The notes under the pieces are model-generated. The model was given only the letters and a program-made list of their open reading frames with translations, was not told the origin of the DNA and did no database searches. This document shows, piece by piece, positions 23,733 to 35,322 of a DNA stretch of 64,000 nt. Origin of the DNA: Chamaecrista fasciculata (lineage: Eukaryota > Streptophyta > Magnoliopsida > Fabales > Fabaceae); assembly GCA_003254925.1 (NCBI GenBank), contig QANZ01016792.1, positions 24,082 through 88,081 of the forward strand, read 5' to 3'. Each line of letters opens with the position of its first letter. Position 1 is the first letter of the stretch. Position numbers and translations under genes: made by a program.

Positions 23733-24980
23733 ATCAAGGACATCAAGCATATGTTGATTTTTGGAATGATATCATCCATTAATGAGAGAAAATGGCACAA
23801 GACCATACAACATGAAGACCAAATAAGGCATAAATCTAACAATTTAACCTATGTCTTATGTTTCACTGGTCAGAATACATCAATATAGGTGAAAAAAAAA
23901 TCTAGGCATCACACCTAAAACAGAAAAAAGATTGAAAGAACAATCTTCTTATGGAAGAGGAAAACCTTCCCTAATAGAAACCCTAATGAAGGAAGATACA
24001 AAAAACATATTTATACACATGTGGGAGAGCCACCACCGCTGAGACAATGATGGTCAGGGACGAAATCTAGCGACGGTCGAACGTAGGGAGAGAGAGCAGA
24101 GAGGGGCTAGCATATGTTGGATGAATGACTATATTTGTACAATTTTTTCTATGTAACTAGACAAATTGTGATAAACCCAAAATGGCAAAAAGACCAACTT
24201 GGGCAGGATGAAAAGCCCATGTGGCCCTATAAGATCCTGTCCACACATGCATAAGATTGGGCCATTCTCATCATGTGAACCTAATTCATTTTGCAATTTC
24301 TATAAATTACCTTGAGCTGATGACACTTGTTTGTTCTTTTTGCGTCATCTTATTCATAAATCATAAATAAGTCCTTTCTTTTCACTTATACAATTGAAGA
24401 GAGGCCATAGGAAAATAGAGGGAAATAGAGAAATAAAAGAGAAAGAAAGAGACGTTGGTGATGATGATGAAGAAAGCATGCAAATTCAATGCATTTCACA
24501 TTCAAACATCCAAGTTTCAACTTCAATCACTCCACCGCCACCACCCTTTTCTTCTATCTCTTATCAAAAGTAAGCATTCTTCTACAAAGAATTATATATT
24601 AACTCTTAATTAAGTGTTTAATCATTAGATTATTTTTATCATAAGATGAATATAAGACATATATAATCATATTTCTCAAACCAGTAAACACACACTTCTT
24701 TTTCATTGATTTCTTCTAAATCATCCATCTGCTACCTTCGTATTCTAACTCAAATTGTTGGACCAAAAATCAAACACAGCTTTGCTTTGAGCATTTTTTT
24801 TTTTCGAATTTAAACCTGTTTAGCTATTTAATTACCCTATTATGAATGTTATTTTGGTTACCTTAAAAAAGAAACTAATTGCAAAAAGCTCCTGCACAAA
24901 TCTCGATAAGTTCAAGTACATCAGAAATCCAATGGCTACAAGGCTACTACAATTGGATCGTTTCAGTTTATTTTTATTTA
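23733..24980. other. Intergenic DNA with a possible leader exon
   Basis: Mostly unassigned. At 24458 an ATG opens a 50-codon frame (MMMKKACKFNAFHIQTSKFQ...) preceded by a purine-rich leader, with a donor-like CAAAA|GTAAGC at about 24568. It could be an exon of an unrecognised gene or non-coding RNA; no partner exon is recognised. Confidence 0.3.
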
Positions 24981-25529
24981 GGTGAAATATCCATTTTAGT
25001 CCTCAAACTATGGGATAAGTTTTATTTTAGTCTTAAAATCATCTTTTATTACATTTTGATCCTTAAAATTTGACATTTGCTATGTTTTGGTTCCTAAAAA
25101 ATTATTTATTCTGCAGTTATTTCTAATCTCGACATTTGAAATGGACTATTTCTCTTTCATATGTGTCCTAATAAGTAAGTATGCAATTTGGTCAAAAAAA
25201 AAAGTGAGTTAACAAGGCTGCCAAAGCAAGAAAGAAAAACATTTACACTTTGAAAAAAAAATACTCCAAATTTATCTCTAATTTTTTACTAAGAATAAAA
25301 TATTTTTTTCTCTTTATGTCAAATCACTCATTATGATACATATGAGAGAAAAATGATTCACATAAATTATTTAAGTTACAAATGATGACAAAAATCAAAC
25401 AAGATCACTTGTTGGAGATCAAAGTAAAAACAAATGTGAAAATTAAAGATCAAAGTGGAATTAATAAGAGTTTTAGGACCAAAATATAATTTACCCCATA
25501 GATTAAGGACCATAATGAATTTTTTACTT
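24981..25529. repeat. Decayed palindromic element
   Basis: The left end (GGTGAAATATCCATTTTAGT, then TTTAGTCCTCAAACTATGGG) has an imperfect inverse at the right (CCCATAGATTAAGGACC...). It resembles the MULE-like 'TTTGGTCC' inverted-repeat elements of this window. No target duplication could be fixed. Confidence 0.45.
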
Positions 25530-25641
25530 TTTTTTTAAAAAGAAAATTCTTGGGATGGTACTTACATTTGAGGAGTGGATGGACTAAATTAGGAGGTAGG
25601 TAAATTATGTTTAAATTATATCATCCTCACTATCTACTTCA

Positions 25642-25787
25642 TCTAATATATAATGGAGCCACGTTACCTTCTATTTTCTCTTGTCTTTTCGTTGCAGTTT
25701 TTTTTTTTTTTTTTTTTTTNATTATTATAATTATACAATATATAAATTAATATTTGCATGTCCCTTAGGACATGCAAAGCACACTAG
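25642..25787 (+). mobile_element. Miniature non-autonomous Helitron
   Basis: The 3' end is typical: a hairpin with 10-bp arms TTGCATGTCC / GGACATGCAA and loop CTTA (25754-25777), six bases, then CTAG followed by host T. A plausible 5' start A|TC is at 25641/25642 (TCTAATATATAATGGAGCC), giving 146 bp. A T-run ending in an ambiguous N (25720) lies inside, so the interior length is uncertain. The 3' end is well supported, the 5' end inferred. Confidence 0.65.
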
Positions 25788-25789
25788 TA

Positions 25790-26278
25790 CTTATTATGAG
25801 AGAGAAGCTAAAATTTAATTTTTAGTCTTTAAAATTATAATTTAGTCCTTAAATATTGAAAATATATTTTTATTTTTATATTATTTTTGCACAAATATTA
25901 ACTATTTAAGGTTTACCGATAATGTTTTAAAGATTAGAAAAATAATATTTAAAAAAAAATTATGAACCAAAAAATATCTATGAGAGACCAAATAGTTAAA
26001 TTATAAATTTAGAAACGCAAATTGAACCACATTGTCTTTTAATTTTTCTAAATTTATAATTTATCCTTTAATGGCTTCTGGATCCATTTGTGTTTCAAAA
26101 TATATAATTTCACTATTTAGTCCTTTTTATTCTTTGGTTCATAATCCTTTTTATAAATATTAACTTTTTAGTCTTTAAAATGGTATCTATGAAGTTTAAA
26201 TAGTTGATATTTGTTAAAAAAAAAGAGATAATTTTTTATTTTAATATTTAAGGACTTAAATGTAATTTTAAAATAAGG
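25790..26278. repeat. Decayed inverted-repeat element
   Basis: Words such as TTTAGTCCTTAAATATT near 25830-25860 are repeated inverted near 26245-26265 (AATATTTAAGGACTTAAA). Core is AT-rich and non-coding. Same general type as 24981-25529. Confidence 0.4.
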
Positions 26279-26620
26279 GTAAATTACACTTTGTTACCTT
26301 TTGGGGTTATTTTGTAATTTTAACCATAACAAATTTCGCAAAAATTACATATTGACCCCAAAATTTTTTAGTTTTCATTTTAGTCCCTAGATAATATGTA
26401 TCCAGGGATCTATTTGTAATTTTTTGAAAATTTTTTGGGGTCAATATGTAATGTTTGTAAAATTTGTTATGGTTAAAATTACAAAATAGCTCCAAAGGTA
26501 CCAAAATGTTAATGGAAAATACCACAGGATACCAAAGTGTCAGGTTTCAAACCACAAGGTACCAAAGTGAAATAGGGTCAAACCACAAGGTACCAAAGTG
26601 TAATTTATCCTTAAAATAAT
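26279..26620. repeat. Inverted-repeat element of the 'GGTACCAAAGTG' family
   Basis: The arm 26279-26370 (AAATTACACTTTG...TGTAATTTTAACCATAAC) is inverted at 26436-26520. The right side adds three near-tandem units ending ACCACAAGGTACCAAAGTG (about 26520-26600). A single-arm relative lies at 48605-48785 and a larger palindrome with the same ends at 53071-53570. Non-coding. Confidence 0.6.
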
Positions 26621-26641
26621 GTTAAAAACTAAAACATAAAT

Positions 26642-27310
26642 GGACAAAGTCCTATTTTGGTCCCTCAGTTATTTTTCGTTCCATATTGGTCCTTCAGTTA
26701 TGCTTAGTGTTTCAAATTGGTCCCTCAGTTTTTCAAAATTTGACACAGTTGGTCCATCAAATGTTTTCCATCCATTTTCCCATTAAAAAAAAAGACAAAA
26801 TTGATTTTTAACTCCTAAAAGTTTGAATTTTTTGCATTAAGGACATTTCTCTCTATCATAAAACCAAAATGTAAGAAAGAAGAAATGACTGGGACGTTTT
26901 AGTTTATTTCACACAAAAAAAACATTTTTTTTCTCTCTCTCTCTCTCTCGGCCCTCTCTCTCTCTCGTCTCTCTCTCTCCCTCTCTCTCTTCCTTTGTTG
27001 TGAAGGTCATACTCATACATTTCGCTCACTTCGTCATTCATCTTCAACCTTGCAACCTGGTCGACAGAGGCGTATATGACATCTCAGGCGTCGTTCTTAG
27101 GGGAAAATGACATCGTCGGTTGTGACGAAACATGGGAAGGTCCATTGGGACTTCTGTCATAGAGCTCGCGTTTCGGCCCGACCAATTCTCGATTCAGAAG
27201 CGCGGGAAGCCTCAATGGACCTTCCCAAGTTTTGTCACAGCCGAGGACACCATTTTCCGCTAAGTACAACGCCTGGGATGTCATATACGTCGTCGCCAGC
27301 CAAGAGGGGG

Positions 27311-27357
<47 letters not shown>

Positions 27358-27701
27358 TGTTTTTTGTGTGAAATAAACTAAAATCTCCCAGTTATTTCTT
27401 CTTTCTTACATTTTAGTTCTAATATAGAGAAAAAAGGTCCTTAATGCAAAAAATTCAAACTTCTAGGAGTTAAAAATCAATTTTGTCTTTTTATTTTTAA
27501 CGGAAAAATTGATGGAAAACATTTGAGGGACCAACTTTGTCAAACTTTGGAAAACTGAGGGACTATTATGGAACGAAAAATAACTGAAGGACCAATTTGG
27601 AACACTAAGCATAACTGAAGGACCAATATGGAGCGAAAAATAACTGACGGACCAATTTGGAACATTGAGCATAACTGGGGGACCAAAATAGGAATTTGGC
27701 C
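26642..27701. mobile_element. 1.06-kb fully palindromic MULE-like element
   Basis: Both halves are inverse copies over almost the whole length: outer arms made of TTTTGGTCCCTCAGTTAT units, then a (CT)n run on the left facing a (GA)n run on the right, then a GC-rich core whose two halves (about 27070-27150 and 27210-27290) also pair. The flanks carry a 9-bp duplication with one mismatch (AACATAAAT at 26633-26641, AAAATAAAT at 27702-27710), as for MULEs. No transposase is present. The GC-rich core may be captured host DNA. The element ends 203 bp before the start codon of the DUF89 gene. Confidence 0.82.
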
Positions 27702-27754
27702 AAAATAAATTTACACTTTTTATAACTCCATAGCAATTACTTCAGCTGCCTCCT

Positions 27755-27761
27755 TATATAT
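27755..27761 (+). promoter_or_regulatory. Probable TATA box of the DUF89 gene
   Basis: TATATAT within CTCCTTATATATTTGG, about 145 bp before the ATG at 27904 and only about 54 bp after the MULE end at 27701. The core promoter thus begins directly beside a transposon. Confidence 0.45.
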
Positions 27762-27903
27762 TTGGGGGTCGTTTGGTACGTTTCGATGCGTATTAACCAC
27801 AGAAAGCAAAGAAAGCGATTGGAGAAGGAGAAGTCGCGAAACAGAAGGCGGCGCGAGGAGCGTGAAGAAGAAGAAGTGCGACGAATTGCGTTTGTGTGTG
27901 AAG

Positions 27904-30900
27904 ATGTCGTCGTCGTCGGAGATGGTGGCGTTGCCGTTGTTGAAGCATTCCGATTACGCAGCTTGCTCGATTCCTTATAGACTTCCCTCCGATGATCCTC
28001 GCAATCTCACTCCTACTGAGCTTTCTTGGGTCAATGTCTTACTCAATACCATTCCTTCCTTCAAGTATCTTCTTCTTCTTCTTCTTTTACAAAATTTAAG
28101 GACTAGTTAAAATCTTGATTAAACTATAGGGACCAAATGATTAATTTGCCAACAAAATTCATTAAAAGTTTCTGTATGTATGCACTTTTCTGATCATTTT
28201 TAGTTAAATGGATAAAAATGAAAGTAAACATTAAAAATAAAAGAAAACTAAAAAAATATAGGTTGAATGCTCAAATTGGTCCTGTATTTTTGCCTCAAAG
28301 TTTATTTTGGTCTTTTATTTTTTAGTACGTTCGAATTGGTCTTGTATGTTCCCATAGTGGTTCGCTTTGGTCCCAAACTACTTAATATAGTCATATGTTT
28401 TAAATTCGAATATGATAAGTAGCAAGCTCGCTTTTGACACAAAGACTTCTTTGTCTACCATCAAGTGTTTGGTGTAGCTGCTAGGCGAGCTACATCCTAG
28501 GGAGAGGACCAAGTTCGATAGAGTCGATATTGTTGGGAGGGCTCGAGCCTTTTCGTCTCTGAGGCCCGAATGAGATTAGTGTTCGCTTAGACCGTTACAC
28601 GGATAGGCGATGGATACTCATAACTTAACAAAAAAAAAGAGTTCTCTATCTAGTTGGGCTCGTCAGCTAATAAGGTCAAATTGTATTCGAAAAATGGGCC
28701 ACTAGTTTCGCAATTAAACAAATGAAGTTGGTCATATATTTCTTGCTTCAAATCTGAATGAAATGAATTTGGGGGTATAAATTACTTTTGAATCTTGACG
28801 AGTCCTTTTTTTACTTAATTAGGACCGTCAAGATTAGGTTTGAAAGTGGGTTTTGGACCAAAAGGTGAAAATTTGCTCTCGACGGTAGATATTGTGGTTT
28901 AGAAAAAAATAGATTACTGTTAGGATTCAATTATTTGTATATTTCTTGTCAACATCAACCTTTTTTCATTTTTTTGGACGGGATACTCTGATACCCATTA
29001 CACAACTACACTTACATTAATAATGTAGGAAGCGTGCAGAGAATGATGCTTCTGTTCCGGATGCTGCTAATAGAGCTGAGAAATTCGCTCAAAGGTAATC
29101 TCTCAATGTTGCTTCTTTTCTTCCTTCCTGTTCACTTTGGAGATCCATTGCACAGCAGAGGGCTGACATATGCTTATCAAATATCAATAACAATGTCAAT
29201 ATACATTTGGACATAAGAAATGGACAAAGTTTCCTATAGATCTTAGACTTTTACTGTAATTGATTTTTGTTTTTTAAGTTGTTGTGTTAGTGTTAAATAT
29301 TGATTTCTGAATTCAAGATTCTCACCTGAGATCCTGATTGCATTTTTTATTTGTGCACTTTTATATTAAGGTATGCTGAAATACTTGAAGATTTTAAGAA
29401 AGATCCAACAAGTCATGGAGGCCCCCCTGATCACTTTGTACGATCTTTTGACTATGTTGTATGATAATTTATGTCATCCAACTCTCTCTCCCAAAATAAA
29501 TGGAACTAAAAATAAAGCAGCTGGATAGTGTGCCTGCAGTCTTTCTTTCTCTGATTTACCTTTCTTCCTTTTATGGTGGAGGGATATTGTAGCTTCTCAC
29601 TGAACTTCGCGAGAAGGTACTTAGAGAATTGGGATTCAGAGATATCTTTAAGACAGTCAAGGTAAGCTTAGCTCTTTGATTTCGTGACTTGTGCACTAGT
29701 GCTATAGAGCTATCAATATCAACAGGTCAAAGAACAGCATGAGTACATCTGATTTTAATGGTTAAAATAATGCCGCTTCTTGCTAAAAGAAATTGGGAAA
29801 CCTTAATGGCACTGTTTCCAGATGCAGATGCCCAAAATCATTCTGAATCTATAAATATGGTGGAATTTTGTCATTTGTTGTCATCAATTTTAGTAAGAGT
29901 GGGCTGGTATGGAGTATAACATAATTGATGAACTGGGTAGTTCTACTTTGCTCAAAATTTGTTATTCCTTTTTGAATAAATGCAATAGGATGAAGAGAAT
30001 GCAAAAGCCATGACCCTTTTTGGCGATGTTGTTCGTCTGAACGATGCCATTGAAGATGAAGGGAAGCGACTTGAGACTCTAGTTAGAGGAGTTTTTGCAG
30101 GAAACATATTTGATCTTGGTTCTGCACAGGTAGATGAATTTTATGTTTTTTATTGTAATTAGTTCTGGATAACTAAAACTGTATATAACTAAGCTGAACT
30201 AAGCGTAATTGTTTATGTGAAAAATAGTGTTATTTGATTGAACTATGATCTCTACCTGTGAAGATCATTTGATAAACTTTGCCACAGTGCCCTTTTATTC
30301 CCAAGCTTTCCTTTTGTCTCCCTTTATTTTTCTGGAAGAATCAGCCTGCTTGGTTTGGTTAATTATTTACTGAAAGTATTGTTCGTTATCTGTTCTCAAT
30401 TGGTATTTGATAGTACTATTAGAAAACCAGATATAACTAAATTTCAGTTTGGTCCATGGTTATTTTCCTGTTGGGGCAACTTTTGCACCTGAAAACAATT
30501 GTTTTGTAGTATTCAAGATTCATATGCCAACATTTTACTACTATTAGTCCATATATAACATTTCAATTCCACCATCTCTCGTAGCTTGCAGAGCTTTTTT
30601 CTAAGGATGGAATGTCCTTTTTAACAACTTGTCAAAATCTGGTCCCTCGACCTTGGGTTATTGATGACCTTGACACTTTCAAAGTGCAATGGAGCAAGAA
30701 ATCATGGAAGAAGGCAAGTTTCACAAGTCAATAAAAAATAAAATTCTTGTGAAGAATTAAGTCATCTGGTGTAGATTATGGAGCAATGTTGTCCTAATCT
30801 GTCCATTTTATCATAGCAGGTTATCATATTTGTTGATAACTCTGGTGCAGATATCATTTTGGGTATTTTGCCATTTGCAAGGGAACTGCTTCGCCGTGGG

Positions 30901-33628
30901 AGTCAGGTTTGCTCACATACATTTCTCTTCTGACTATTGTTTGGCAGTTTAAAAATTAGATCTCATTTTTATATTATCTTATCTCTTACATTTTTGGATG
31001 GAAAGAGGGAGGGGGTACTTGGCTAGTTGCGTTTTATTTTTTGCATGAAGCATAATAGATCAATATGATGTACTACAAATGTATATTGAAATAGTAAGAT
31101 CTATAGGAACTATATTGTTTATTTCTCTTTTCCCAGGATCCCTTCTAGATAATAAATCCTAAACAAATAATCTGTTTAACTACTTGAATAAGATCCACAT
31201 AACACTTCTCTGTTGATAATGTGTCATCGTGATGATTGTCCTGATTTAGGTGTTTGGAAGTCTTTTTCTTTCTAACTTTTTGTTTGATACTGAGAGTGCT
31301 TTTCATATCATTTTGTACTTTTTAAAGTATTACATTTTGAATGCAGGTTGTATTGGCTGCTAATGATTTACCTTCCATTAATGATGTGACTTACCCGGAG
31401 CTGATAGAAATTATATCAAAGGTAATGGAAATTAGTCTTGTGAATTTTTGTTTACTACCATATCTTTTGCTAACACTTGTCATGATGGTGTCCAGTTAAA
31501 GGATGAAGAAGGTCGGCTCATGGGTGTTGATACTTCAAATTTGATAGTTGCTAACTCTGGTAATGGTTTGCCGGTAAGAAACTGAGCAATACATTTTTCT
31601 TATATTATCATATCATTAACTTGTATGATATTATATCTTTCTTTCTTCTGTTTTTTTTTTTTCTTGTTCCTTGCAGATTATTGATCTGTCAAGGGTGTCA
31701 CAAGAAATTGCACACCTGTCTAGCGATGCAGATCTTGTCATCTTAGAAGGGATGGTGAGTTCTTCTTGGATATTATTGGGAACTTTTTTATTTCTGTAGT
31801 TGATAGAAGCATTGTTGGATTGTTGTGCTGTGATAGTTGGAGACTTTTAGAGTAAGAAATAAATTTTTGAACAGTGAACATGCAGCAATTAGAGTTATTA
31901 AGATCATTTTAGAATTGAATTGGTTTTGGACTTGTTTGAAGGTGTTAGAATCCACCTCCTCAGATAGTGAAAATATGCATAAAAACACAGAGCTACTTTA
32001 AAATATAGGATATTGCGACTGTAAAGCACCCACAGGTCACAAAAAGTATCCGATTTTCAAAATGATAGATTCTCTCACTAAATCTTTCTTTATATTTTCC
32101 TTGCCTAAGTAAGCCCCTAACAACTCACTGTATTTATATTTTACACAGTAACACAAGCCAGTACATTTCCCATACACAAACTGATTTCAGAAAACCATTA
32201 TGCCTTGCCATTGTGACTCATCATTCCTTTTCTTTCTTTCCTCATATACTCTGATTTCTTTCACAATGGGCCCTAGGTCCATTAACCGTAAGACCTTTCT
32301 CTTTTCAGAACCCAAAAAAAAAAGAAAACATTTGATTTTAGGATGTTGTGGGATCTTATAATCTTAGTCACGATCCTATGCATTAACGATCTTCAAAATG
32401 ATCTAGCAAGGTTAGACATATTAAGGTTTTGATCTTTTACAATCTTGAAAATTTAGAACCCGTGAAGTTCTATATTCCTATTTTCTACTGTTTGAACAAT
32501 CTTGATAGAACTTCACTAGAATTCAACTTCAAAGGATTCACACACCTATGAACAATGGCTTATACTTTGATGAAGTTGAACAGAAAATTCTAGCAAGAAT
32601 GGTTCAAGAGTTAATGTGACCAATATGGAAATTTTGGCCAAAGTTCAAGATTTGGCTATGTCCTAAATTTTTCAAAAATATCAATTGAGTCATTTACCAT
32701 TTGATATATATATATTGCAAAAAAGGTCCTTGACTATAGGGCATGCACCATATAGACATAACAATGAGGGTGAAAAGTAAAAGTGGTTTAGGAAAGGAGA
32801 AAGAAAAGGTGTCTTTATGACTTGGATAGAACATATTTTGTTCAAAAAATTAACTTTAATGCCACCAAGCGTGTGGATCAATTGGTTTGAGGTTGATTTA
32901 GCTTAACAAAAGTCTCGGGTTTGAGACTTTAGGCAGCAACTATAGACAGAGGACACGAGTAAACTAACAATTTGGAACCTGAAAGATCACCAAGCTGACA
33001 GCTCAGTCCCTAAATAATTGAAATGTACAATTTTGTCCCCGAAAGATCAAAACAGTATACTGATTAGTCCTTTTAATGGACTAAATAGTATATTGTTTTA
33101 ATTTTTCAGGGATTAAAAAGATATCAATTGATCTTTTAGGGACTCAATTGTACATTTCAATCTTCTAGGGACAGAGTTGTCAACTCAGTAATCTTTCGGG
33201 AACCAAATTGTTAATTCATAATATCTATTATAGCATGAGATATAATAAAACTTAGTTGCAGTTCTTAAATTTATATCATCAAGATATTCAATTGAAACGT
33301 GACCAGATATTTTTAATTCCTAGCATCATATATTTGAATCCGTGTTAAAAAATAAGTTCTATTTAATATTTATCATATGTTTATTTTGACAGGGTCGTGG
33401 GATAGAAACAAATCTCTATGCTCAGTTCAAATGCGATTCTCTCAAGATTGGAATGGTGATGCAAATTTATATTGAAGTGTTAAAGTTGCTTCTTACAATT
33501 TTATTATTTTTCATATATTATTCAACTTCCTTAATTCTTATTCTCCCTTGCAGGTGAAACATCCTGAGATTGCAGAACTTCTTGGGGGACGTCTTTATGA
33601 CTGTGTTTTCAAATACATGCAAGCATAG
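27904..33628 (+). CDS. DUF89 damage-control phosphatase (At2g17340-like)
   Basis: DUF89/ARMT1-like metal-dependent phosphatase of the plant subfamily that also forms the C-terminal half of pantothenate kinase 2; members hydrolyse phosphopantetheine-type or damaged phosphometabolites. Exons: 27904-28064, 29029-29094, 29371-29437, 29593-29661, 29989-30129, 30585-30713, 30820-30906, 31347-31421, 31496-31573, 31677-31754, 33393-33455, 33554-33628; phases add to 362 residues, close to the Arabidopsis protein (about 367). Signature parts: [73 protein letters not shown], metal-site motif [40 protein letters not shown]. The intron after 30713 has a GC donor. The ATG at 27904 is chosen because MSSSSEMV aligns with the family start; an upstream out-of-frame ATG at 27785 overlaps it. 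Intron 10 (31755-33392) carries repeat insertions. Confidence 0.95.
28430..28640. repeat. Possible SINE in DUF89 intron 1
   Basis: A GC-richer patch (GTGTAGCTGCTAGGCGAGC ... AAGTTCGATAGAGTCG) ends in an A-run near 28630. It resembles tRNA-derived SINE organisation, with weak A and B boxes. No target duplication found. Confidence 0.35.
32855..33226. repeat. tRNA-like fragment and MULE-type palindrome in DUF89 intron 10
   Basis: At 32862-32935 a tRNA-like patch (GTGGATCAATTGGTTTGAGG ... CTCGGGTTTGAG) suggests a SINE head. Directly after it, 32967-33225 is an inverted repeat: AACAATTTGGAACCTGAAAGAT facing its imperfect inverse, with inner arms GAAATGTACAATT on both sides. It resembles the 'gggactaa' foldback elements. 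Confidence 0.5.
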
Positions 33629-33944
33629 TTATTAAAATCGCACAATTTGCGATTCATATTGCAAGATTTGATATAATTTATGATTCATGATTTAAAAATT
33701 AATAATCATTATTTGACATACGTCCAATCGGTAACACTGTATTGTATGGCTGTAAAAGTCATAGGCTCATGTAATACAAGACACTCCCAACTTATGTAAT
33801 TCAAGTCAATTTAGACTTATGCAACTCTTAAAATAACTTTTGGTAATTGTTATTTCAAACATATCAAAATTATAAAAATAAAGTAATTCAAATGTTGTAA
33901 AAAATTATTTTCCCTTTTAATTTTAGAGATAACCTATTTTTTGG
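33629..33944. other. DUF89 3' flank
   Basis: Probable 3' untranslated region followed by AT-rich spacer. No gene or clear element. Confidence 0.35.
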
Positions 33945-34435
33945 TTCTTGAATTGTTGTTACTAAGTTAATGATTTCGTTCCTGAATTGTAAGAAAACAT
34001 GAATCGGTCCCTGAATTCTATACCACCGACAACCTTTGGGTCCCTGAATTGTAAAAAATACAAATCAGTCTTTGGATTTTACACAACAGTCAACCTTTTG
34101 TTCCCTAAATTATAGAAAATACGAATCGGTCCTTGAATTTTACAATATAGTCAACCATTTGGTCTTTGAGTTGTAGGAAAATACAAATCAGCTGAGGGAC
34201 CAAAAAGTTGACGGTGGTGTAAAATTTAGGGACTGATTCGTATTTTCTTACAATTTAAGGAACATAAGGTTGACGGTGGTGTAAAATTTAGGGATGAGTT
34301 CGTATTTTTCTATAATTCAGGGACCAAAAGTTCACGGTAGTGTAAAATTCAGAGACTGATTCGTATTCTTCTACAATTCAGAGACTAAATCGTTAACTCT
34401 AACAATTCAGAGACAAAAATAAATTTTCTCTTAAT
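33945..34435. repeat. Foldback element with tandem-repeat arms
   Basis: The left half has about three units of some 60 bp built on GGTCCCTGAATT...ACAA(C/T)CAACC, and the right half about three inverted units (AATTCAGGGACCAAAAG... and GTGTAAAATT(C/T)AGGGACTGATTCGTATT). The arrays face each other, so the arms can pair in several registers. It resembles MULE arms that grow by tandem duplication. No target duplication could be fixed. Confidence 0.6.
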
Positions 34436-35322
34436 TTTACCTTGTCCAAAATGAGGAGCCTCTTGTGGACGGGCAAAGTCCAACAATAGGTAGTTTTGGG
34501 CCCAACAACATTGGGCAAATAAAGAGTAAATCAATAAGATCGAAAAGGATTTGGAGGCCTTGTGACTCACAGTGTGGGTTAATTTGGGCTAATATTTTAT
34601 TTCACCAGTTGGATTGGTTGGCAAGTTAGCTCATGTTATTTTATTTTTTTTTTTTATATATTTGTTTGTGTTTTCAATTTTGGTCTTTCTTAAATTTTTT
34701 TCCTCAATTTTATTATTTATAATTTGTTTTTGAGAGACTAAATTAAGAATAAAAATTCATGAATAGACCAAATTATAAAAATAATGTTATTTGAGATATC
34801 AAAATATAACTAAATAATTTTTTTTTTTTTTAGTTTTGCAAGTTGAGTTGGGTTGAATTAAGCGGATTCAAAATTTTAAAACTCAATCCAAATTACAATT
34901 GGCACAAATTTTTGAACTCAAACTAATTCCCTAGGTAAATCCAAACTAGAGAATTAGTGATAAAGCAATTCTTGGAGTATCATTTGCTCATTACACATCT
35001 GAAACTTCTCACTAACTTTAGCGTTAAAGGGACTTTTTTACTGGGCTCGAATCATGTCCAGTCTTTTTACAAGTATTCAACAACCAAAAGTATGACATCC
35101 CAATATTTCTATTTTACTCTCTCTTCCAATTTCACAAAGGCATCATGTATTATTGAAACCTCATATAGGATTAGGATCTTAAATTCTTAATTAACCCATA
35201 CACCGTCCATCACATAAAACGAGAGGAGGAGGCTTGCTAACACAAAGACCGAAAAACTATTAAAAAGGTAAAAATTAAATTCAATTTATTGAGGCAGATA
35301 AACACCCCAAATATATATCAAA
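34436..35322. other. AT-rich spacer before the Helitron
   Basis: No gene recognised. The stretch ends with the host A (35322) at the Helitron insertion site. Confidence 0.4.

Noticed and set aside
27084-27376. Open frames on both strands in the GC-rich core of the palindromic MULE
   Set aside because: They mirror each other across an inverted repeat and include (GA)n-coded Arg/Glu runs; no family resemblance. Treated as transposon cargo, not genes.
27862-27903. Upstream extension of the DUF89 coding frame
   Set aside because: The frame is open but has no ATG; family alignment starts at the ATG at 27904.
32862-32935. Possible tRNA gene in DUF89 intron 10
   Set aside because: Has weak A- and B-box-like words but I could not form a full cloverleaf; more likely a SINE head.
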